Counted from the stretch's first letter, positions 41,121-49,677 are shown. The stretch: 64,000 nucleotides of DNA from Lactococcus hircilactis (GCF_009601015.1 NZ_WITJ01000012.1:55423-119422); one strand, 5' to 3'. Numbers and translations are program-made. The notes: generated by a model not told the origin, from the letters alone.

Positions 41121-41705
41121 ATGAAAAAATTAATATCATGGAGTAGTTTAATCCTCCTTTTAAGTAGTAGTACGGTCGGTTTTGCAGATCAAGCCACAAC
41201 AAATGCAAGTTCAACGCCAACCACACAAAATAGCAGTGCTCAAACTGCAGCAACTCAAAATAAAACCAATCAAAATGGCACGGATGCTACAAATTCAGGT
41301 GAGAAAACTTCTGAATCTTCAAATTCTGAACAAACATCAAGTGCTCAAAAAAATGCAGGAACACAGACAAGTACGACCGCACAAGAAAATACAGCACCTA
41401 TTGCTAATGACAGCACAAAAAGTGATCAAAATCGTAATTCTCCTGCTTCCTCAACAACTGTGATCAAAGAAACGGTCAATAACAGCTCAAAACCCAATCA
41501 GACAAATCTGATTCCAATCATTTTGTCCAGCTTATCTGCTGTGGTGACCATCGTTGGGGGAATTCTGGCATTTTTGAAACACCTCAGAAAAAAAGTCGGA
41601 ACGCAAAAATCAGAAACACCTACGACACTTTCGATAACCCCTGCATCTCAGGAGCTTAAACGAACACAAACGTCAGACAAACGACGCAGACGCAGACATT
41701 CTTAA
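41121..41705 (+). CDS. Secreted or membrane protein of unknown function with Ser/Thr/Gln/Asn-rich region
   Basis: I do not recognise a family. From ATG 41121 the protein has 194 residues: a signal peptide (MKKLISWSSLILLLSSSTVG, cleavage likely after FA), about 110 residues rich in Thr, Ser, Gln and Asn, a hydrophobic helix (LIPIILSSLSAVVTIVGGIL) and a basic cytoplasmic tail ending in RRRRRHS. This is an extracellular stalk anchored by a C-terminal membrane helix without an LPxTG motif. The start is uncertain: in-frame ATGs at 40998 and 41064 give longer forms, the latter with GAGGAG 13 bases upstream. It precedes tsaE. Confidence 0.55.
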   Translation: MKKLISWSSLILLLSSSTVGFADQATTNASSTPTTQNSSAQTAATQNKTNQNGTDATNSGEKTSESSNSEQTSSAQKNAGTQTSTTAQENTAPIANDSTKSDQNRNSPASSTTVIKETVNNSSKPNQTNLIPIILSSLSAVVTIVGGILAFLKHLRKKVGTQKSETPTTLSITPASQELKRTQTSDKRRRRRHS

Positions 41706-41725
41706 AAAAAAGAAAAGGATTGATT

Positions 41726-42184
41726 ATGAAATTTAATGAAGCACAGATGCTCAAATACGCAGAACACTTAGCAAGAGCGTGTCAAGCTGGTGACATTATT
41801 GTCCTTACTGGAGAGCTTGGTGCAGGAAAAACAACTTTTGTGAAGGGATTTGCATTGGGACTTGACATTCATCAAATGATCAAAAGCCCGACTTATACAA
41901 TTGTACGCGAATATGAAGGACGTTTGCCGCTTTATCACATGGATGTTTATCGGGTAGGTGATGATCCAGATTCCTTTGATATGGATGATTATTTATTTGG
42001 TCAAGGCGTTTCTGTGATTGAGTGGGGGGAGCTTTTAGGAAAAGATTTACCACAAGATTATCTGGAAATTATTTTTGATAAGTATGTGGATGGTTTTGAT
42101 GCAGATGGAAAGCGCGAGCTCCGTGTGATTCCACATGGAAAACGGTATCAAAAATGGGTGCTCATGCAGGATAATAAGGCTTAA
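41726..42184 (+). CDS. tsaE: tRNA threonylcarbamoyladenosine biosynthesis ATPase TsaE
   Basis: TsaE is the essential ATPase that, with TsaB and TsaD, installs t6A37 in tRNAs reading ANN codons. The P-loop GELGAGKTTFVKG lies near residue 30, with the family motifs SPTYTIVREYEG, LYHMDVYR and VIEWGELL following. I start at ATG 41726 with AAAGG seven bases upstream (152 residues). A short terminator overlaps its stop codon. Confidence 0.95.
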   Translation: MKFNEAQMLKYAEHLARACQAGDIIVLTGELGAGKTTFVKGFALGLDIHQMIKSPTYTIVREYEGRLPLYHMDVYRVGDDPDSFDMDDYLFGQGVSVIEWGELLGKDLPQDYLEIIFDKYVDGFDADGKRELRVIPHGKRYQKWVLMQDNKA

Positions 42185-42197
42185 ATGCCTTTTTTAT
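42175..42197 (+). terminator. Terminator overlapping the tsaE stop codon
   Basis: AAGGC and GCCTT pair around TTAAAT, with a T-run after. The loop contains the TAA stop of tsaE. The stem is short. Confidence 0.6.
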
Positions 42198-42242
42198 TTT
42201 AGGTTTTGATATATGAAATTAATATTTTTTATCGTTTTGATA

Positions 42243-42276
42243 TTGTTAATTGATAAAATTTTGGTATAATTCTAAT
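42243..42276 (+). promoter_or_regulatory. Extended -10 promoter of the LCP gene, leaderless arrangement
   Basis: TTGTTA (42243-42248), a 16-bp spacer and TGGTATAAT (42262-42270) lie just before ATG 42277. Only TCTAAT separates -10 from ATG and there is no ribosome binding site, so the mRNA probably starts at the initiation codon. Confidence 0.65.
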
Positions 42277-43740
42277 ATGAAGCTATGGATGAAATCTCTC
42301 CTGATGACAGGAGCAATTGTTTTACTGACTGTTGCAGCAGCTGCAGCTTATTTGTTTACAGTATCAAATTCAACTGTAAACGCACTCAAATCCACTTATA
42401 CCAATGTTGGAAATAAAAACACCACAGAGGTACTCAAAGCAACAAAACCTTTAACCATCGTTTTATTGGGAGTGGATACGGGAGGTGCAGGGCGCGGCAC
42501 AGCGGATAGTTGGAATGGAAACTCGGATTCACAAATTGTAATGACGTTGAATCCCAAAACCAATACCACGACAATGGTCTCAATGGAACGCGATACCATG
42601 ACAAACATTATGGATGCAAGCGGAAAAATTGTGTCAAAACAAAAAATGAATGCCGCTTATCCGATGGGTTTTAATGCGGGCGATGCTTCAGGCAAAGGAC
42701 TTGAAACGGCTGTTGGGTATTCGATGAAAACGATTGGATCACAAGCTGGAATTCCGATTGATAACTTTTTTACGATCAATTTTGATGGCATCATTAATTT
42801 AGTCAATGCAGTCGGTGGAATTGATGTATATAACGATCCTAAAAATATTGTATCTTATGAAAAACCAGCGATTCATCCTGGAGACATCTATATTTCAGAT
42901 ACAGAACCAGAATATACAGCCGTTGTAAAACCTGGAAATCAGCACCTCAATGGGGAGCAAGCCTTGGTTTATTCACGCGACCGTCATCACCGTGCAGATG
43001 GAGATTATGGACGGCAAGCAGCGCAGCGTGAGGTGATTTCGCAACTCATGAAGAAACTTTTGGCTTTGGACAATGTGACACAATATCAAAAATTACTCAA
43101 TGAAGCAGCAAAAGATTTTAAGACAAATATTCCCATCACCAACTCAACCTTGTCTTATTTGTTGAGCTATAAAGATTGCTTTAAGAAAATTGTATCGATT
43201 CAATCCATCGGAAATGGTCAGATGGTCAATGGCGGATCTTATGAGTTTTTCTCTGAAAATACTTATTTGGCCTTCCAAAATGCGATGCGACTCTCGCTTG
43301 GTGAATCAGCAGAAACCAGCTTGAATCCTGATTTAGTGACACTTGAATCTTACTTTGGATCTACATCAGATTATTTTCTTCCCTCAGCGACAGTGACTGA
43401 AAAAGGAAAACAAACCATTTATGGTGTTGCAACAGATGGTCAACTCGTGACACTCAATGCACAAAATTCTGGGAAATATGTGTCAGCAGTGACAGGAGAA
43501 GGATTAACAGCAGCAGAAACAAGTTCAAATTCGAGCACAAGTGCATCCTCTTCATCAAGTGGTGCAGCTGCACAGACAAATCAAAGCAGTACAAGCGAGC
43601 TTCCAGATGGATTGACTGCAACGACGACACAGGGCGTTTATACATCGCGTAAAGGCTATACTGTCTATTACAAAAACGGGAATTACGTCTATGAAAATGG
43701 CACACTTTATCCAGATGGGACAAAATATCCAGGTCAATAA
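42277..43740 (+). CDS. LytR-CpsA-Psr (LCP) family cell-wall polymer ligase
   Basis: LCP enzymes transfer teichoic acids or polysaccharides from lipid carriers to peptidoglycan. After an N-terminal membrane helix (SLLMTGAIVLLTVAAAAAYL) the domain shows LLGVDTGG, the DSQIVMTLNP strand, SMERDTM and the arginine-rich YSRDRHHRADGDYGRQ. From ATG 42277 it has 487 residues. The C-terminal 80 or so are Ser-rich followed by a Tyr/Gly-rich segment (YTVYYKNGNYVYENG) outside the LCP fold. The gene is transcribed alone and ends with a palindrome terminator. Confidence 0.93.
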   Translation: MKLWMKSLLMTGAIVLLTVAAAAAYLFTVSNSTVNALKSTYTNVGNKNTTEVLKATKPLTIVLLGVDTGGAGRGTADSWNGNSDSQIVMTLNPKTNTTTMVSMERDTMTNIMDASGKIVSKQKMNAAYPMGFNAGDASGKGLETAVGYSMKTIGSQAGIPIDNFFTINFDGIINLVNAVGGIDVYNDPKNIVSYEKPAIHPGDIYISDTEPEYTAVVKPGNQHLNGEQALVYSRDRHHRADGDYGRQAAQREVISQLMKKLLALDNVTQYQKLLNEAAKDFKTNIPITNSTLSYLLSYKDCFKKIVSIQSIGNGQMVNGGSYEFFSENTYLAFQNAMRLSLGESAETSLNPDLVTLESYFGSTSDYFLPSATVTEKGKQTIYGVATDGQLVTLNAQNSGKYVSAVTGEGLTAAETSSNSSTSASSSSSGAAAQTNQSSTSELPDGLTATTTQGVYTSRKGYTVYYKNGNYVYENGTLYPDGTKYPGQ

Positions 43741-43789
43741 TTGAAAAATGAATTAAATTATGGTAGAATAATTTCTGTTGGGCTTGACG

Positions 43790-43819
43790 ATTTCTGTCAG
43801 TACTGACAGAAATTTTTTT
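43790..43819 (+). terminator. Palindrome-based terminator after the LCP gene
   Basis: ATTTCTGTCAGTACTGACAGAAAT (core 43794-43809) is followed by T7. Confidence 0.88.
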
Positions 43820-43821
43820 GA

Positions 43822-43845
43822 CTTTTTGTCAGTACTGACAAAAAA
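43822..43845. repeat. Second palindrome copy just before tRNA-Arg
   Basis: CTTTTTGTCAGTACTGACAAAAAG is a 24-bp palindrome 4 bp before the tRNA. A A-run follows on the plus strand, so it is not a plus-strand terminator. Two such palindromes within 52 bp resemble the pair at 64-119. Confidence 0.9.
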
Positions 43846-43849
43846 AGTT

Positions 43850-43923
43850 GGTTCAGTAGCTCAGCTGGATAGAGCATTCGCCTTCTAAGCGAACGGTCGA
43901 GGGTTCGAATCCCCCCTGAATCA
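43850..43923 (+). tRNA. tRNA-Arg (anticodon TCT)
   Basis: A complete cloverleaf can be drawn: acceptor GGTTCAG with CTGAATC, D arm with AGCTCAGCTGGATAGAGC, anticodon stem TTCGC/GCGAA around CTTCTAA (anticodon TCT) and T arm GAGGGTTCGAATCCCCC. The discriminator is A43923 and CCA is not encoded. It reads AGA/AGG codons. Its 3' end is duplicated at 44077. Confidence 0.96.
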
Positions 43924-43974
43924 TGGTGCCAAACCTCGCCTTGCCTTCGTAGCAAGGCTTTTTTGTACTGTTTT
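43909..43974 (+). repeat. Direct repeat copy 1: tRNA-Arg 3' end plus terminator
   Basis: The 66-bp unit starts in the T arm of the tRNA (ATCCCCCCTGAATCA), runs through the terminator and ends at GTACTGTTTT. It is repeated at 44077-44143 with one extra T in the T-run. A duplication beginning inside a tRNA T arm is the classic footprint of site-specific integration. Confidence 0.9.
43938..43964 (+). terminator. Terminator of tRNA-Arg
   Basis: GCCTTGC and GCAAGGC pair around CTTCGTA, then T6. An identical hairpin is present in the second repeat copy (44106-44133). Confidence 0.9.
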
Positions 43975-44076
43975 TTGCTTTTGTGCCAAATTTGTGCCAA
44001 ATCACTTACTATTTATTTCGCTAAATATTTTTTAATATTATCGCTAATTTTTTTCAACGCTTTAAAATTTGAGAAT

Positions 44077-44143
44077 ATCCCCCCTGAATCATGGTGCCAA
44101 ACCTCGCCTTGCCTTCGTAGCAAGGCTTTTTTTGTACTGTTTT
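44077..44143 (+). repeat. Direct repeat copy 2: duplicated tRNA-Arg 3' end
   Basis: This copy lacks the rest of the tRNA, so it is a non-functional fragment. The 102 bp between the copies hold two GTGCCAAA repeats and a Lys-rich open stretch on the minus strand ending at 44013. It probably marks attR or attL of a lost element. Confidence 0.88.
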
Positions 44144-44218
44144 AGCCCTTAAAAAGAACTGCTTTTGATTTTCTAAAAAATGCGTTAAAAAAATGAAAAG
44201 GTCATTTGGATTTTTTTT

Positions 44219-44234
44219 TGGTATAATATAAAAC
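44219..44234 (+). promoter_or_regulatory. Extended -10 promoter of truA, leaderless arrangement
   Basis: TGGTATAAT (44219-44227) is followed by ATAAAAC and the ATG at 44235. No ribosome binding site is present and transcription should begin at or within 1-2 nt of the ATG. Confidence 0.65.
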
Positions 44235-45011
44235 ATGACAAGATATAAAGCATTGATTGCCTACGATGGTACAGCTTTTGCGGGATTCCAAACGCAACAT
44301 CACACGCGAACGATTCAAGGTGAAATTGAAAAAGTGTTGACACGACTCAATGCGCATGAACCAGTGATTGTACAAGGATCTGGACGTACAGATGCTGGCG
44401 TTCACGCATTGGCTCAAGTGATTCATTTTGATTTATCTGAGGATTTTGATTGTGAGCGGTTGCGCTTTGCACTGGATACACAAACGCCGGCAGATATCGC
44501 TGTCACTCATGTCACCAGTGTTTCAGCAGACTGGCATGCGCGATTTGCACCGCATGAAAAAGTTTATGAATATTATCTTGAGCATTCAAAAGTGAGAAGT
44601 CCGTTTCACAGACTTTATCGTGCGCATTTTCGATATGCTCTTGATTTAGAAAAAATCCGTTTAGCTCTTCAACTCCTGAGTGGAACGCATGATTTTACAG
44701 GATTTACAGCGAGTGGATCTTCTGTCGAAGATAAAATAAGAACCATTTCACAAGCTGAACTGATTGTCATTGATGACGAAAATGTTAAATTTGTTTTTCG
44801 TGGCAACGGATTTCTCTATAAGCAAGTGCGAAATATGGTGGGGACATTGATTAAAATCGGCAATGATCGCATGCCCGTGTCACAAATTACAAAGATTTTG
44901 GAGAGTAAAAATCGCAAATTTGCAGGACCAACTGCCGCACCAGAAGGACTGATTTTAAAAGAAGTGATTTATCTTGAGAATCAAAGCAGTGTTAAGATTC
45001 AAAACGAGTGA
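44235..45011 (+). CDS. truA: tRNA pseudouridine synthase A
   Basis: TruA makes pseudouridine at tRNA positions 38-40. The catalytic aspartate is Asp53 in GSGRTDAGVHA, and the family motifs YDGTAFAGFQ near the start and GNGFLYKQVRNMVGTL near residue 195 are intact. Its 258 residues are normal. It starts an apparent operon with the kinase, ECF component and DUF436 genes. Confidence 0.97.
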   Translation: MTRYKALIAYDGTAFAGFQTQHHTRTIQGEIEKVLTRLNAHEPVIVQGSGRTDAGVHALAQVIHFDLSEDFDCERLRFALDTQTPADIAVTHVTSVSADWHARFAPHEKVYEYYLEHSKVRSPFHRLYRAHFRYALDLEKIRLALQLLSGTHDFTGFTASGSSVEDKIRTISQAELIVIDDENVKFVFRGNGFLYKQVRNMVGTLIKIGNDRMPVSQITKILESKNRKFAGPTAAPEGLILKEVIYLENQSSVKIQNE

Positions 45012-45034
45012 ATTTTAACTGAGGGGGATTTATT

Positions 45035-45865
45035 TTGACGAAAAATATTTTAGCAGTCCACGACATTTCATGTGTGGGACGCTGCAGTTTGACGGTAGCA
45101 TTACCCATTTTGAGCCATTTTGGGCTGGAAACACGCGTATTGCCAACAGCACTTTTATCAACGCACACGGGTGGATTTACAGGATTTACGTATCTTGATT
45201 TGACTGATGAAATGAAGCAAATCATGACCGCATGGCAACCACTGGATTTGAAATTTGATGGTATTTATAGTGGTTTTATGGCTTCTGCTGAGCAGATTGA
45301 TGTGCTTAAAACATTGATCAAAACCTATAAAACTAAAGAAAATCTGATCATTATTGATCCTGTCATGGCTGATAATGGAGAATTATACAGTGTTTTTGAT
45401 CGAAATTTTGTGAAAAAAATGGGAGAATTAGTCGCTTATGCGGATGTTCTGACCCCTAATATCACAGAAGCGTGTTTGCTGACAGATACTCCATATCCAA
45501 CAGGACTTCATGATGCGGCGTTGATTGAAACGCTCTTGAATAAATTGCACGAAAAAGGGGCTAAAACGATTGTTCTGACTGGTGTGAAAACGCACGAGGA
45601 TCAAATTGGTATTGCTGTCAGTACAAAAAATCATCCGAATCATTCTGAGTGTTACATGGCTCAAGAAATTAAAGGGGCTTATCATGGCACAGGAGATATT
45701 TTTGGCTCCGTTTTGAGTGCTGAGTTGTTACGTGGACAATCGACGCTTGACGCGGCTAAAACGGCAGTTGATTTTGTTGTTTCATCAATTTTGGCGACAC
45801 CTGTCAGTAATGACAAACGCTACGGCGTTGAATTTGAACAGGTTCTTGCCAGTAAGAAATTTTAA
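45035..45865 (+). CDS. pdxK: Pyridoxal/pyridoxamine-type vitamin kinase
   Basis: The 276-residue ribokinase-fold protein has the PdxY/PdxK features HDISCVGRCSLTVALPIL, LSTHTGGFTGFTYLDLT, DPVMADNGELY and the anion-hole region GAYHGTGDIFGSVLSAELL. It phosphorylates B6 vitamers, although the ThiD substrate hydroxymethylpyrimidine cannot be excluded. It starts with TTG at 45035, seven bases after GAGGGGG. The next gene encodes a vitamin transporter component. Confidence 0.88.
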   Translation: MTKNILAVHDISCVGRCSLTVALPILSHFGLETRVLPTALLSTHTGGFTGFTYLDLTDEMKQIMTAWQPLDLKFDGIYSGFMASAEQIDVLKTLIKTYKTKENLIIIDPVMADNGELYSVFDRNFVKKMGELVAYADVLTPNITEACLLTDTPYPTGLHDAALIETLLNKLHEKGAKTIVLTGVKTHEDQIGIAVSTKNHPNHSECYMAQEIKGAYHGTGDIFGSVLSAELLRGQSTLDAAKTAVDFVVSSILATPVSNDKRYGVEFEQVLASKKF

Positions 45866-45879
45866 TAAAGGAAAAAAGA

Positions 45880-46374
45880 ATGCAAAAATACTCCACCCGA
45901 AGCATTGCGATTTTAGGATTATTATCCGCTGCTACATACGTCGTTGGACGGTTCGTACAAATTCCCATTCCAGCAGTGAATGGCTATGTGACCTTACTTG
46001 ATGCAGGCATTTTTACAGTTGCGCTGACGTTTGGAAAAAAAGAAGGTGCAATTGTTGGGGGGCTTGCGGCATTTTTGGCCGATCTGACGAGCGGTTTTCC
46101 ACAATGGATGTTTTTTTCCTTGCTCATTCATGGTTTTCAAGGTTATTTTGGCGCACTGACAAAAAAAATCTGGCTCAATTACCTTTTGTCAGCACTGACA
46201 ATGGTGGGCGGCTACTTTTTGGCGACGTGGGTATTGTATGGTTTTGTGGCAGCAATTAATCCGCTCACAAACATTCCAAATCTCATTCAAACGACATTGG
46301 GCTATGTATTGGGAACAATGTTTTCAAAACTATTAGAAAGAACAGGAATCGCACATGGATTTAAAAATAATTGA
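45880..46374 (+). CDS. ECF transporter substrate-specific (S) component
   Basis: The 164-residue membrane protein has about six helices and the S-component trait of an N-terminal alanine/glycine-rich helix ([15 protein letters not shown]) facing the EcfT subunit. [21 protein letters not shown] resembles HmpT/PdxU-type components for hydroxymethylpyrimidine or pyridoxine. Its place behind a pyridoxal-type kinase favours a B6 vitamer. The Ecf ATPases are not in the window. A CA-centre palindrome (46187-46200) encodes LSALT in a helix. It overlaps the next gene by 20 bp. Confidence 0.85.
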   Translation: MQKYSTRSIAILGLLSAATYVVGRFVQIPIPAVNGYVTLLDAGIFTVALTFGKKEGAIVGGLAAFLADLTSGFPQWMFFSLLIHGFQGYFGALTKKIWLNYLLSALTMVGGYFLATWVLYGFVAAINPLTNIPNLIQTTLGYVLGTMFSKLLERTGIAHGFKNN

Positions 46375-46900
46375 ATCAGAAACACAGTTCATCATTGATG
46401 ACGTCATCGAAAAGTCAGGCATAAAAGCAGGGCAGGTCTTTGTTTTAGGTCTTTCTTCAAGTGAGGTCAATGGTGGTGTGATTGGTCACAATTCTTCTGC
46501 TGAAATTGGAGAAGTCATTGTTGGTGTGATTTATCGAACGCTCAAAAAACAAGGAATTGATCTTGCGGTTCAAGCGTGTGAACATCTCAACCGCGCGCTA
46601 CTTGTCGAATCAAGTTTTGCACAAAAGAGTCAAGCTGAAATTGTAAGTGTGATTCCTAAACTCCATGCAGGAGGCAGTGGACAAGTTGCAGCCTATCACT
46701 TATTTGAACATCCTGTTGAAATCGAACACATTACAGCTCACGCGGGACTTGATATTGGGGATACTGCGATTGGGATGCACATTAAACACGTCCAAATTCC
46801 AATCCGTCCAAACATCAAGACGCTTGGTGCGGCGCACGTCACTGCACTTACGACCCGTCCTAAGCTGATTGGTGGGGAACGCGCGAGCTATAAAGCATAA
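46355..46900 (+). CDS. DUF436 / TIGR01440 family protein
   Basis: The 181-residue protein matches the conserved DUF436 family (Firmicutes, function unknown) through [32 protein letters not shown] and [19 protein letters not shown]. Conserved His, Glu and Asp residues suggest an enzyme or metal-binding protein. Its coupling to a vitamin kinase and transporter hints at a cofactor role, but nothing in the sequence proves that. Confidence 0.85.
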   Translation: MDLKIIESETQFIIDDVIEKSGIKAGQVFVLGLSSSEVNGGVIGHNSSAEIGEVIVGVIYRTLKKQGIDLAVQACEHLNRALLVESSFAQKSQAEIVSVIPKLHAGGSGQVAAYHLFEHPVEIEHITAHAGLDIGDTAIGMHIKHVQIPIRPNIKTLGAAHVTALTTRPKLIGGERASYKA

Positions 46901-46998
46901 AAAGGATGCGTTGGGGGTGAGTTTCATCAGTGCAGCGCTGATGGTGCGTGATTTTTGATCTGATTTTTACCTCAAACGCGATTAAGAAATTTTGAAAC

Positions 46999-47027
46999 TT
47001 GACAAATTGTTAAAAATCACATATAAT
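46999..47027 (+). promoter_or_regulatory. Promoter of pyrG with GGGC transcription start
   Basis: TTGACA (46999-47004), exactly 17 bp, TATAAT (47022-47027). Eight bases later comes GGGC (47035-47038), the initiation sequence at which RNA polymerase adds extra G residues in CTP-regulated pyrG genes. Confidence 0.9.
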
Positions 47028-47034
47028 TAAGTTC

Positions 47035-47106
47035 GGGCACTGGTTTTATTATAAATAAAATCAGAAATTCAAGAAAGCTCCCCATCGGGGGAGCTTATTT
47101 TTATTT
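47035..47106 (+). promoter_or_regulatory. pyrG: CTP-responsive attenuator of pyrG
   Basis: The leader starts GGGCACTGG and ends in a terminator, AAGCTCCCC (47075-47083) pairing with GGGGAGCTT, then T-rich sequence. In B. subtilis and L. lactis, low CTP stalls polymerase at the fourth base and repeated G addition makes a poly-G 5' end. That end pairs with the CUCCCC strand and prevents termination. Every sequence element needed is present here. The mechanism is inferred by homology. Confidence 0.88.
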
Positions 47107-47154
47107 TCCCAGATCAGTTAAAGTCAAGTGAATCAACAGAAATAAGGAGAAGAA

Positions 47155-48771
47155 ATGGCAACGAAGTATATTTTCGTCACAGGTGGTGGAACGTCATCAA
47201 TGGGAAAAGGAATTGTAGCAGCGTCACTTGGACGTTTGTTGAAAAACCGAGGACTAAAAATTGCGGTTCAAAAGTTCGATCCCTATCTTAATATTGATCC
47301 AGGAACGATGAGTCCTTACCAACATGGTGAAGTTTTTGTCACTAATGACGGCGCTGAAACAGATTTGGATTTGGGACATTACGAGCGTTTTATTGATATT
47401 AATTTGAATAAATATTCTTCTGTCTCATCTGGAAAAGTATATAGCGAGATTCTTCAAAAAGAGCGCAAAGGAGAATATCTTGGTGCGACGGTACAGATGG
47501 TTCCGCACGTCACGAATGTGATTAAAGAAAAGATTACACGTGCTGCAACAGCGACGGATGCAGATGTCATCATCACAGAAATCGGTGGAACAGTCGGTGA
47601 TATGGAAGGGATGGCAATGATTGAAGCCATCCGCCAAATGCGCATGGACATGGGTGCAGAAAACGTGATGTATATTCATACTGTGCCAATTTTGAATTTG
47701 CGTGCTGCTGGCGAATTAAAAACAAAAGTAGCTCAAAATGCGACAAAAACACTGCGTGAATTTGGAATCCAAGCAAATATGCTTGTGCTGCGTACAGAAG
47801 TTCCTGTGACAACGGAGATGCGCAATAAAGTTGCAATGTTCTGTGATGTTGCTCCTGAAGCAGTCATTCAGTCGGTTGATGTGGATCATCTTTACCAGAT
47901 CCCATTGAACCTACAAGCCCAAGGCATGGATCAAGTGGTGTGTAATCATCTCAAAATCAATGCACCAAAAGCAGACATGACGCAATGGTCAGAGATGGTA
48001 GATCGCGTCATGCATCTGAAAAAGCGGGTGAATATCGCAATGGTTGGAAAATATATCGAAGTTCCAGATGCGTATATTTCGGTCGTTGAAGCACTGAAAC
48101 ACGGTGGATTTCCATTGGATGCTGAGGTGGACGTTGATTGGGTCAATGCAAATGAGCTCAATGAGGATAATGTGGTGCACCGTCTTGAACACGCAGATGG
48201 GATTATTGTCCCTGGAGGATTTGGCCATCGCGGAACAGAAGGAAAAATTTCTGCAATCAAATACGCGCGTGAAAATGATGTCCCATTTTTAGGCGTTTGC
48301 CTAGGAATGCAACTGACTGCTATCGAATTTGCACGTCACGTGTTAGGACTTGAGAAAGCGAATTCGTTTGAATTGGATCCAGAGACAGCTTATCCAGTCA
48401 TTGATATCATGCGCGATCAAGTGGACGTCGAAGAAATGGGTGGCACACTTCGTTTAGGACTTTATCCAGCAAAACTAAAAGCGGATTCTAAAGCAGCACA
48501 CGCTTATCACAATGCAGAAGTTGTCCAACGCCGTCATCGTCATCGTTATGAATTCAATAATAAATTCCGTGATCAATTTGAAGCTGCAGGATTTACCTTC
48601 TCTGGTGTCAGTCCTGACAATCGCTTAGTTGAAATTGTGGAGCTCTCTGACAAAAAATTCTTTGTGGCCTGTCAGTATCATCCAGAATTACAATCCCGTC
48701 CAAATCGTCCTGAAGAATTGTACGCAGCATTTGTCAAAGCATCATTAGAAGCACGTGAAAATCAAGCCTAA
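47155..48771 (+). CDS. pyrG: CTP synthase
   Basis: PyrG converts UTP to CTP using glutamine. The N-terminal synthase domain starts [20 protein letters not shown], a slightly unusual form of the GGVVSSLGKG P-loop. The C-terminal class I glutaminase has its catalytic cysteine in [15 protein letters not shown] and the His-Glu pair in [11 protein letters not shown]. Its 538 residues are normal. It is controlled by the attenuator upstream and ends at a palindrome terminator that overlaps its stop codon. Confidence 0.98.
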   Translation: MATKYIFVTGGGTSSMGKGIVAASLGRLLKNRGLKIAVQKFDPYLNIDPGTMSPYQHGEVFVTNDGAETDLDLGHYERFIDINLNKYSSVSSGKVYSEILQKERKGEYLGATVQMVPHVTNVIKEKITRAATATDADVIITEIGGTVGDMEGMAMIEAIRQMRMDMGAENVMYIHTVPILNLRAAGELKTKVAQNATKTLREFGIQANMLVLRTEVPVTTEMRNKVAMFCDVAPEAVIQSVDVDHLYQIPLNLQAQGMDQVVCNHLKINAPKADMTQWSEMVDRVMHLKKRVNIAMVGKYIEVPDAYISVVEALKHGGFPLDAEVDVDWVNANELNEDNVVHRLEHADGIIVPGGFGHRGTEGKISAIKYARENDVPFLGVCLGMQLTAIEFARHVLGLEKANSFELDPETAYPVIDIMRDQVDVEEMGGTLRLGLYPAKLKADSKAAHAYHNAEVVQRRHRHRYEFNNKFRDQFEAAGFTFSGVSPDNRLVEIVELSDKKFFVACQYHPELQSRPNRPEELYAAFVKASLEARENQA

Positions 48772-48804
48772 AAAATTTCTGTCAGTACTGACAGAAATTT
48801 TTTT
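48771..48804. terminator. Palindrome-based terminator after pyrG
   Basis: AAAAATTTCTGTCAGTACTGACAGAAATTTTT is a 32-bp perfect palindrome (core 48779-48794), with T residues after. The symmetry lets it serve the tetR remnant on the minus strand too. Confidence 0.9.
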
Positions 48805-48839
48805 GCCATTATTTTTAAGCTGTTTGGTGGAAAAAGGAC

Positions 48840-49298
48840 TTATTTGAGTTGCTTAAGAATGGTTTTGAGCGGTGCTATTTTTTCAAAACTCAAGCGAAAG
48901 ACAAGCACCATTTTATTGGCTAGAATTTTTGAATCAAGCGCTGCGCATTTTTTTTGGTCTGTTAAGGATTGGGCGATTTCAAGTTCATACGTTTGCCACA
49001 TTTCAAGAAGGCGCCGTTTTAACGTCTCGCTTGTGTCAATCAATTGTGGAAGCGATAAAAAACGTGTCTCATCTTCATCCAATGATACGGTTAATACCCA
49101 TTTTTGGAAGTCCTCCCAAGGAGAATTCCACGCTGTCAGCGCTGACAAGAGCTGATCAAGCAACTCACGATCATTGACAAAAATGAGGGCTTCTTTTGAT
49201 TTAATGTATTGAAACAACGTTTTTTTAGCAATCCCACACACCTCAGCAATTTGTGCAGTATTGATTGGAGGGAGTGCCATCATGATGAGTACACTCAC
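48840..49298 (-). pseudogene. TetR-family regulator, 5'-truncated remnant
   Basis: The open frame encodes a TetR-like helix-turn-helix second half (TAQIAEVCGIAKKTLFQYIK) and a normal C-terminal ligand domain. The first helix that TetR proteins have before TVAQIAEVAG (about 25-30 residues) is missing. It is replaced by the unrelated MSVLIMMALPPIN, which is the antisense of the neighbouring MFS remnant. The junction is near 49258. It could be expressed only from a chance start and would lack a complete DNA-binding domain. A CG-centre palindrome lies at 49133-49147. Confidence 0.8.
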
Positions 49299-49677
49299 TT
49301 CTCACAGCTCAGTAGTAGTTGTAGCACTTGCTTTATTCATTTCAGGCGCGGGACAAGGCGCAATCATTCAAGTCGCACTTGTCGCAGGACAAAATGCTGT
49401 GAGTTTTGACAATATCGGTGCGGCAACAGGCGCACTGAATTTCTTTAAATCTTTGGGAGGAAGTTTTGGAAGTGTGATTTTTTCGGGACTTTTAGCAGAT
49501 TTTGCAAGAAAAAATCTTCATGCCATCCCGCTCGCACAAAATTTTGGCCGCACGTTTTTAGCCCTTATTCCTCTGATGCTGATCAGTTTTTGCTTAGCTC
49601 TCCTCATGAAAGAAAAACCCCTGTCAGATCAAATGATCAAAGTAGCAAAAGGACAAGAAGAAGTTCCAGAGTATTAA
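49261..49677 (+). pseudogene. MFS drug transporter (DHA2 type), C-terminal remnant
   Basis: The 138 residues match the last third of 14-helix EmrB/QacA-type transporters: FISGAGQGAIIQVALVAGQNAV, then DNIGAATGALNFFKSLGGSFGSV and a final helix before KEKPLS. About 330 N-terminal residues are absent. It abuts the truncated tetR head to head, so one deletion removed both 5' ends and the shared promoter region. It is probably not functional. Confidence 0.82.

Noticed and set aside
43797..44000. Minus-strand open frame of 67 codons across tRNA-Arg
   Set aside because: It is the antisense of the tRNA and its terminator, a commonly mis-annotated frame (GGIRTLDRSLRRR). No ribosome binding site or promoter supports it.
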